Positions 57,514 to 64,000 of a DNA stretch of 64,000 nt are shown here, piece by piece; the first letter of the stretch is position 1; each line of letters starts with the position of its first letter. The notes under the pieces were generated by a model. The model saw nothing but the letters and a program-made list of their open reading frames with translations, was not told the DNA's origin and did not search any database. The DNA comes from Carya illinoinensis (lineage: Eukaryota; Streptophyta; Magnoliopsida; Fagales; Juglandaceae). The stretch lies in assembly GCF_018687715.1 (NCBI RefSeq), contig NC_056765.1, positions 3,286,001-3,350,000 of the forward strand, read 5' to 3'. The position numbers and the translations under genes are program-made.

Positions 57514-60500
57514 GTTACTGCTGCTCAGCCCAAGTTTGAATGGCCAAATCACCCCACTGATCATAAACTCTTCTCTTTTGCATAAGGTTAGAACATCTAT
57601 GCTGTCTGATGCCTAATGTAAGAGTGAAACTGCTAACTATTACTAAAGCATGTGAGTTACTTTACAAAGACATGAAGGTTCATTTTTTTGAAAGACAAAC
57701 AAAAAATTGGACATTAAAGCTAGCCTTGAACAAGAACAGTTCAAGTTGAGATTTTCATGATTAATTATCTCTACTATATGATAATATAATTTAGAAGAAA
57801 ATCAATAAATCTATGGTAAATAGAATACACTTGACTTGGAGTGATTATCTAATAATCATCAATATTTCATTCCAAAAAATGAAGGTCCGGCAAATATAAT
57901 AACACTAACAAATTATGAAGTGTGGACTCATAGAAAACAAAGAGATAAAACATCTATCTATGTTTTGAGAATTATGGAAATGAAAAACAAGGATTTGCAG
58001 CTGCAGATGCATTCGTTACCTTCAATACCAAACTAAACAAGTTTAAGCTCACCCCTGGCTGAAATGGCTCACCAACAATTCTCTCAGGCTCAGTTAACTC
58101 CTTTTAAATCAAAAGCACTTAACGTCCAGCCTACAATCTGCATCCAAAAATTCAAGTAATTTTCAGTTTAAACTCAATACCAGAATATAACACAAACAAA
58201 ATTAGAAAAAAAAAGGAAAAAATTATAGGAGTAATAGTTTTAATCACAATCTGAACTACATAAACTAATTAGGGAAAATCAACTACAAAGCACTTTCCTT
58301 AATCCTCTTCACTTAAGGAAAATCAACTACAAAGCACAACCTCAATCCATTTAACTTCTCTCCACTTAACACTAAGCCAAAACTTTAAAAGTTGTCATTT
58401 CAAGCATGGTAAAGGAATTCATGGATATGACTAATAGATGCTTTCTGTCCAATAAAGGCCATTGAGTTTTATACATTCCATATATATGAAGAATGTGGGT
58501 TAAGAATGTACAAATTATAGGAATTTAGTTAGAAATAGAAGGGAACAAGTTAGTGTCATAATAATCTGGAATTTTCACCAAAAATCATAGTTTGATAGTT
58601 TTTTAGTAACTTGTTGAATAATAATTAAATGAATAGCTAAAACTCAAAAGATGGCTGGTTTTTGTTCCTTGATTTAATAGTTTTTCATACTAACAAATAA
58701 CGTTGGTTGAGCAAAATGGAGATGAAATAGACTTGTTGAAGCCCCAAAACAGAGTGCATAGTAGAATTTGTTGCACTACCATGGACAACTAGCAAATTTA
58801 GTACATTCATGCTCTTAAACATCCCTCATTTAACCATAATCTCAACTACATAAACCAATCATGCTAGAGTTGAAGAAAACTTGAGAAGAAACATCATTTT
58901 TTTTTGTGAAAGCATAACATAAACAGCAAGAGGAGATCTTAGCAAATCAGAAAATTCTAATCGAACCTACTAGATTGAATAAAGTCATTGGTTGCTTACT
59001 TAGGCTATTAATCTTGGGGAAAAGTATTCTCAAAGTACATTCCCATGATCTACTAGTTTAAAACATAGTCATAAAGGGTTAAGGGCTCTCAAAACATTCA
59101 TTCAAACTCAATATTAAAAACAGAAGAGCAAATCAATATTAAAAAAAAAATAGAAATAAATATCAATATTCAATAAGCCTATATTTGAAATGACAGTAAT
59201 ATTCATCGGAAGAGGAACTCATGCAGACATTGGGAAACAAGCTGCCAATGAACTTTCAGGCAAAGATGTCTTCCAAATCTCCAATCATATATTATATATA
59301 TATATGGTGGTGTATATATATGGCAGTACAACGGTTCCTTAGTCTTGTTGACAAGACCATGCACCTCTTTCACTTTGAATATTCATGCAGAAAAAGAAAC
59401 AAATACATAGATAATTAATTACAAATAACTAAATAGAAAACTGTTATTGGTGCAACTAGCAATGTAGAGACATCTCATTCTCAATAATCATACAATTCCC
59501 TTTTTATAAACTTTTTGGATTTGTAACAGATAAAAGTGAGTAAAAAAAAAAAAAGATTCTACCACTAAAGTCTTCAATTGCTTAAAATCAAGGAAATAAA
59601 CTTTCTGCAATCTCTATGACAAATTTACCCAATAAAGTCACATTAGATGCATCGATAGTATAGCAATACTTATCAAAAGATAGCATAGCAATACTACCAT
59701 GGAGCTAGGTAAGAGTTTCAAGGCTTCATTTATTTGATCTAACATTCTAACATTATTCTCAACCTTAGTAAATGTCCACCAATGAAACAGATTAAAGAGG
59801 TTAAAGTTTTAATGAAAGAAAATTTGCTGCTGATTTTTAATTGACACCAATTGTGCATAACTTTGGGCTAAGAGTGGGAATGCAATAATCACTGATAATA
59901 TATTTGATTGCCTTTAATTACTGAAAGTGCATTTTTTATACCGAACTAAATCAAAGAACTACTAGCACGAATCCAAACTAGCGTTTTATATGCACAATCA
60001 AACAAAGCTTCTTCTTCACATAAATCACTTAACTACATATTAGAAGGTGCCAATACCCATAACTTAGACAACCACATACACAAAAGGCAGATATAGAAAA
60101 GTTAAATCGAAAGGCAGAACATGGGAATCAATTTGATAGTGTAAAAAAAAAAATATTGAATTTAGGCTCACAAGCAAGCTATGAAGCCCAAAATGTTATG
60201 CATGAAGGGGGAGTGATAGAAAAATTAGAGGGACAAGAAAATATAGATTAACGTAGTGGATTCCCTGAAAATGACAGCAAAATGAAGCCAAGAGAAGTTA
60301 GCTCCCAGTCGAATATAGAGGTGTTGTGCCCTGATTTTCTAGGGGCAAGAAATGACTCGAAAATGACACCAAATTAAGAAGAAATGTTCATATGATGGTA
60401 TCTACCATAACAACTACAAAGACATGATAGAAGATTTTGCAGACGACTCTTAAGCCAACAATATCTACAGTACAAAGCACACAAGATTATTCTAATGACA

Positions 60501-60649
60501 AATTTTATGATCCCTAAAATGATAAAATATACGTCTCGTTCTACATTTGGGGCAGCCAGTTATGCCAAAAACTACTTGTTTTTATCTACCTTTTCTTTCA
60601 CATCATGCAAAAGCTTCAACAATATGACAAAGAAATTATAATAAGCCTC
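57514..60649 (-). pseudogene. Exon-like segments of an unidentified minus-strand gene
   Basis: Three blocks on the minus strand have splice sites and lengths divisible by three. 60590-60649: acceptor CTTTTTGCAG, donor AAG|GTAGAT, 20 open codons beginning EAYYNFFVILLKLLHD. 58053-58100: acceptor TTTAAAAG, donor GTGAGC, ELTEPERIVGEPFQPG. 57514-57612: acceptor TTACATTAG, donor AAC|GTGAGT, 33 open codons including SDSIDVLTLCKREEFM. They keep one phase when joined. I do not recognise the protein, and exons before and after were not found. The segments lie to the right of a CACTA end and around an internal duplication. They may be a host gene fragment in a transposon, or part of a real gene with small exons. 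Confidence 0.4.
58449..58926 (+). repeat. Direct duplication, copy 2
   Basis: Matches 57021-57457. It carries an extra segment of about 40-60 bp near 58812-58878 that copy 1 lacks. Part of that extra piece resembles 58250-58270, so local rearrangement is likely. Confidence 0.85.
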
Positions 60650-61789
60650 CTGCAAAAAGCATTTACTTCTTTTAGAGACTTTAAATTCCTTAAAAATGTA
60701 AACAAGGGCAAAAAATGACTCCTTAAACATCCCTCCCCTTTTCTTCCCAGAAAAGAAAAACATTCAAATCGGAAGGAGCTGATACAGTAAGGTATAAAAT
60801 CCCACCCTGTTCTTCATTCAAACATAAAGAAATTGATACATTGAAGTAAATTAAAGCAGTAAAAATAAAACAAAAAATGGGAACACATAGATGCACATGC
60901 ATGCATGCCCACACAAAAGTACTTGTTACATACATTCTAAAGAATCTAGTCTGTATCTGGCTGTCCAATATTTCTACAATTCATGGGGGCAAAATCTAGT
61001 GTTGAAGAAAAGCCCATGAGAAATTTGGAGCTTCTATAACCTCAAATATTCAACAGAAGTCAATATAGGTTAGAAACAAATGCATATGATGATATCAATT
61101 GATGTTAGTTAAACCAAAAACATTGGAAAAAAAAAAAGCTACAAAACCATTGAATTATTAATGAAGAGCTGCTACAATTCTGATCCAACTCAAAAACAGT
61201 TCTCTATAGCTCACTTTTTCAAGATATAAACAACCAGTCAATATCTCCCAACAAAGTCAATGGAGAAAACAAGAGAAAATAATAATAAACTTATAACAAG
61301 GCTGAAGTGTAGAAAGCATATAGAGGCTCAAAATGGCCAATGGTCAAGCAGAGGAAATGACCACAATCATAGTAATAATATAATAATAAGTTGCTTTTGT
61401 GAAACCTTTCATAATGAAAATGACCATCCAAGTTATCCTACCATAGAGATTGAGCCTCTCTCCACAATAACTGCTGATTTTACAGCCAGTCAATGACTCG
61501 AGGAGCCTAAAACTGCACTACCACAGATTTCTTTTGCACTTTCATGCTGATAAAGTGCATTCAAACTAGCTTTAATCTAGAACATAAACGGGTCACAACC
61601 AAGCAGAAAGGGCATGAGAGTAGCCACAAAAGCTAAAAGCCCACACACCAGATTCAGCAAAATGACTACTAAAATCTTGAAGACAAGAAATGACATAACA
61701 TAGCTAGATCACATCAGCCCAATAAATATGGAGAATATTACAAACCCATTAGAATATCAATAACTAGAGAACTTGATTATACAGAAAAA
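58927..61789. other. AT-rich stretch, apart from one exon-like block
   Basis: Apart from 60590-60649, no supported feature was found. The plus-strand frame near 59200-59290 (RGTHADIGKQAANELSG) looks protein-like but has no clear splice sites or family. Confidence 0.35.
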
Positions 61790-62010
61790 TAGGGCTGAGC
61801 AGAAATCCGAAAATCCGACTCCGACTCCGACTCCGACTCCGCTCCGACTCCGACAAGTCGGAGTCGGAGTCGGAGTTTTTTTCCCATAAAAATTCAGAGT
61901 CAGAGTCGGAGTAGGAGTCCAGTCGGATCCGACTCCGATCCTCCAACTCCGACTCCCTATTCCGACTCCGACTCCGACTCCGACTCCGCATCCGACTCCG
62001 CTCCGCTAGT
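61790..62010. repeat. TCCGAC-rich inverted block, probable transposon end
   Basis: Starts TAGGGCTGAGCAGAAATCCG. It then has runs of TCCGAC in both orientations, including 13-bp perfect arms at 61842-61854 and 61857-61869 separated by 2 bp. The layout (TAGGG start followed by dense subterminal motifs) parallels the hAT element at 25145, with a different motif. The partner end and target duplication are not in the window. The bases CACCGACTCCGCCCC at the very end of the window may be its other subterminal region. Confidence 0.5.
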
Positions 62011-62089
62011 ATACATATTTTATAAAAAATATATGTGTTTTTCTATATAGTAATCATATAAATATAAATATAGTAACATCATTAGTTAA

Positions 62090-63180
62090 ATCCAATAATA
62101 TACTAGCAATTAGCACTAGTTATTAGTTATAAACTTATAGTAAATAAGTTAATAAATATTACTAATTTACTATATACTAATAGACTAATAGTATTAGACT
62201 ATTAGTATATAGTAAATTACTAATATATGTAATAGTATACTATTAGTTGTATATATTAAATTAATATCTTTAAGTTATTATCTATTAGTAATTTAGTACT
62301 AGTGTAGTGTTATCACATATTATTAGTTACTAGTTATTACATCTATACTATCTAGTTATAAGTTATTAGACTATAGTAAATAAGTTAATAAATATTACTA
62401 TATATTAATAGACTAATAGTATTAGTATTAGTGTATTACTAATATATAATATATATATAATAGTATACTATTAGTTAATATATATTAAATTAATATCTTC
62501 TAAGTTATTATCTATTAGTATTAGTGTAACTAGTGTTATTACATATAATTAGTTACTAGTTATTACATCTAGTTATTTAATATTTGTTATAGACTATAGT
62601 AAATAAGTTAATAAATATTACTAATTTACTATTATACTATATACTAACTTACTAATAGACTAATAGTATTAGACTATTAGTATATAGTAAATTGCTAATA
62701 TAGTTCAATAGTATATTATTAGTTACATATATATTAAATATATATCTTTAAGTTATTATCTATTAGTACTAGTGTAACTAGTGTTATAGACATATTATTA
62801 GTTACTAGTTATTACATCTAGACTATCTAGTTATTAGACTATAGTAAATAAATTAATAAATATTACTAATTTACTATATATTAATATACCAATAGTATTA
62901 GTATTAGTGTATTACTAATATATAATATATTTAATAGTATATATTAGTTATATGTATATTAAATTAGTATCTTTAAGTTATTATCTATTAGTACTAGTCT
63001 AACTAGTGTTATTAGATATTATTAGTTACTAGTTATTACATCTAGACTATGATGACTATCTAGTTATTAGACTATAGTATATAAATTAATAAATATTACT
63101 AATTTACTATATATTAATAGACTAATAGTATTAGTATTAGTATTAGTGTATCACTAATATATAATATATATAATAGTATA
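62090..63180. repeat. Tandem array of about five roughly 235-bp AT-only units
   Basis: The anchor AGTAAATAAGTTAATAAATATTA recurs at about 62142, 62375, 62594, 62839 and, diverged, 63076. Spacings are about 220-245 bp. Units are built from TATTAG, TAGTTA and ACTAGT words with almost no C or G outside these. No coding capacity. Confidence 0.8.
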
Positions 63181-63273
63181 TATTTTTACTAACTTAAATA
63201 TATTTTTACTAACTTATTAATTTATTTTTATTGTTTAAAGTAGATTAGTACCATTTTTTTTTCCCAATTTTGA

Positions 63274-63297
63274 ACCCCAAACGGCGCCGTTTGGGGT
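63274..63297. repeat. Perfect 24-bp palindrome centred on GGCGCC
   Basis: Twelve-base arms (ACCCCAAACGGC and its reverse complement) meet with no loop. The half-site AAACGGCGCCGTTT also opens each unit of the tandem repeat that follows. Confidence 0.9.
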
Positions 63298-63304
63298 AAA
63301 ATTA

Positions 63305-63480
63305 CCCCAAACGGCACCGTTTCTGTGCAACCCTAATGGGTTTTCACTTCCCTCCCCCCCCCAAACGGCGCCGGTGCCGTTTCTGTGCAACCCTAATGGG
63401 TTTTCACTTCCCTCCCCCCCCCCCCCAAATGGCGCCGTTTCTGTGCAACCCTAATGGGTTTTCAACTTCCCCCCCCCCCC
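63305..63480 (+). repeat. Three-copy tandem repeat, period about 58-60 bp
   Basis: Each unit reads roughly AAACGGCRCCGTTT, then CTGTGCAACCCTAATGGG, TTTTCACTTCC and a C run of growing length. Copies start at about 63309, 63363 and 63427. Confidence 0.85.
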
Positions 63481-64000
63481 TTCGCTGTCAGTGAATCACT
63501 TTTCTTCCTCAGTGGGTTTTCACTTTCCTCTCATCTGAGTCATCCCAACCTTCACCGACCCCAGCCCGTACCTCTCATCTGAAGATTCTGAAGCCGTGCC
63601 GTGCCGGAGCTCCTCCGTCGTCCCTCCGTGAACCCGTATATCCCATTTTGAGTTGTAACCGAGGTGCCTCTCTCACCTCTCATCTCAGATTCTCTCTCCC
63701 CCTCGATTCCCTCCCCTCCCCGGCTCCCCCTGCGCCGGAATCCTGATCTCTCTCACCTCTCATCTCAAAACGTTATTATTAGGTTTCCCGGCCCCCCCTC
63801 TTCCCCCCCCCCCCCCATTCCCTCCCCTTCCCCTGCGCCGAATCACTCTCTCTCACTCTTTGATTTCTCTTTTCTGTTATGGATTTGGTTTTGGTTTTGA
63901 TTTATTTTTTTGTTTTTTGGTTTTGATTCCCTCCCCTCCCCCTGCGCCGAATCTGTCGTTTGGATTTGTTTTTTTGAAGATTTCTCACCGACTCCGCCCC
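63481..64000. other. GC- and pyrimidine-rich tail, promoter- or leader-like
   Basis: Base composition switches from AT-only to C/T-rich. Phrases such as TCTCTCACCTCTCATCTCA (63669 and 63750) and GATTCCCTCCCCTCCCC recur. The Pro/Ser-rich frame at 63664-63900 is low complexity. It could be the start of a gene running out of the window or the interior of the TCCGAC-type element. Confidence 0.3.

Noticed and set aside
59190..59290. Plus-strand frame RGTHADIGKQAANELSG
   Set aside because: It is protein-like over about 25 residues but lacks a start, splice sites or a known family. Noted only in the gap description.
61764..61991. Arg/Ser-rich 75-residue frame resembling an SR protein
   Set aside because: It is produced by the TCCGAC hexamer repeat read in one frame.
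63664..63900. Pro/Ser-rich 78-residue frame
   Set aside because: It is a translation of C/T-rich repeats. No domain, and the same phrases recur outside the frame.
1..64000. tRNA and rRNA genes
   Set aside because: No sequence with the tRNA A and B boxes in correct spacing, and no rRNA core, was noticed by eye. A covariance search would be more sensitive.

Overview
The window looks like nuclear DNA of a woody dicot. Genes are intron-containing and plant-specific (GRAS/HAM, RGF/GLV peptide, PLATZ, GIL1/IRKI-like). The gaps are very AT-rich, with pyrimidine dinucleotide repeats near genes and many short transposons. One frequent short element carries a GATGAGATGAGAT-type end that I associate with Fagales (walnut, hickory, oak relatives). 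That placement is from memory and is only a guess.

Seven protein genes can be supported. From left to right they are: an intronless HAM-type GRAS factor (2291-4507, minus) with a miR171 site; a five-exon ATG8 (12063-15058, plus) whose product ends at the lipidation glycine; a two-exon RGF/GLV/CLEL peptide precursor (17881-18404, plus); a 106-residue single-pass membrane protein (21753-22073, minus) with a 2.5-kb intron in its leader; an eight-exon VAP27 ER membrane tether (29971-33504, minus); a five-exon PLATZ zinc protein (37400-39158, minus); and an intronless DUF641 GIL1/IRKI-like protein (49726-51186, plus). They are separate transcription units and not a pathway cluster. The GRAS factor and the RGF peptide family both act in meristem control.

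Between the genes lies a dense transposon record. It contains the end of a Gypsy-type LTR (1-920), a 5'-truncated LINE inside a leader intron (22448-23330), and a complete hAT element with an 8-bp target duplication and gene-like exons inside (25145-27818). It also contains a solo LTR with a 5-bp duplication (28189-28727), a PIF/Harbinger-like MITE with TAA duplications (52852-53511), a decayed Copia pol (54190-55960) and one end of a CACTA element (56456). Four families of short AT-rich repeats recur throughout. The right end (56.4-64 kb) is the least explained part: a 0.45-kb direct duplication, three in-frame exon-like segments on the minus strand, a TCCGAC-rich putative transposon end, a roughly 235-bp AT-only tandem array and a GC-rich, promoter-like tail.

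No tRNA, rRNA or CRISPR array was seen. Exon borders were set by eye from GT/AG sites and reading-frame continuity. Repeat borders without a target duplication are approximate.
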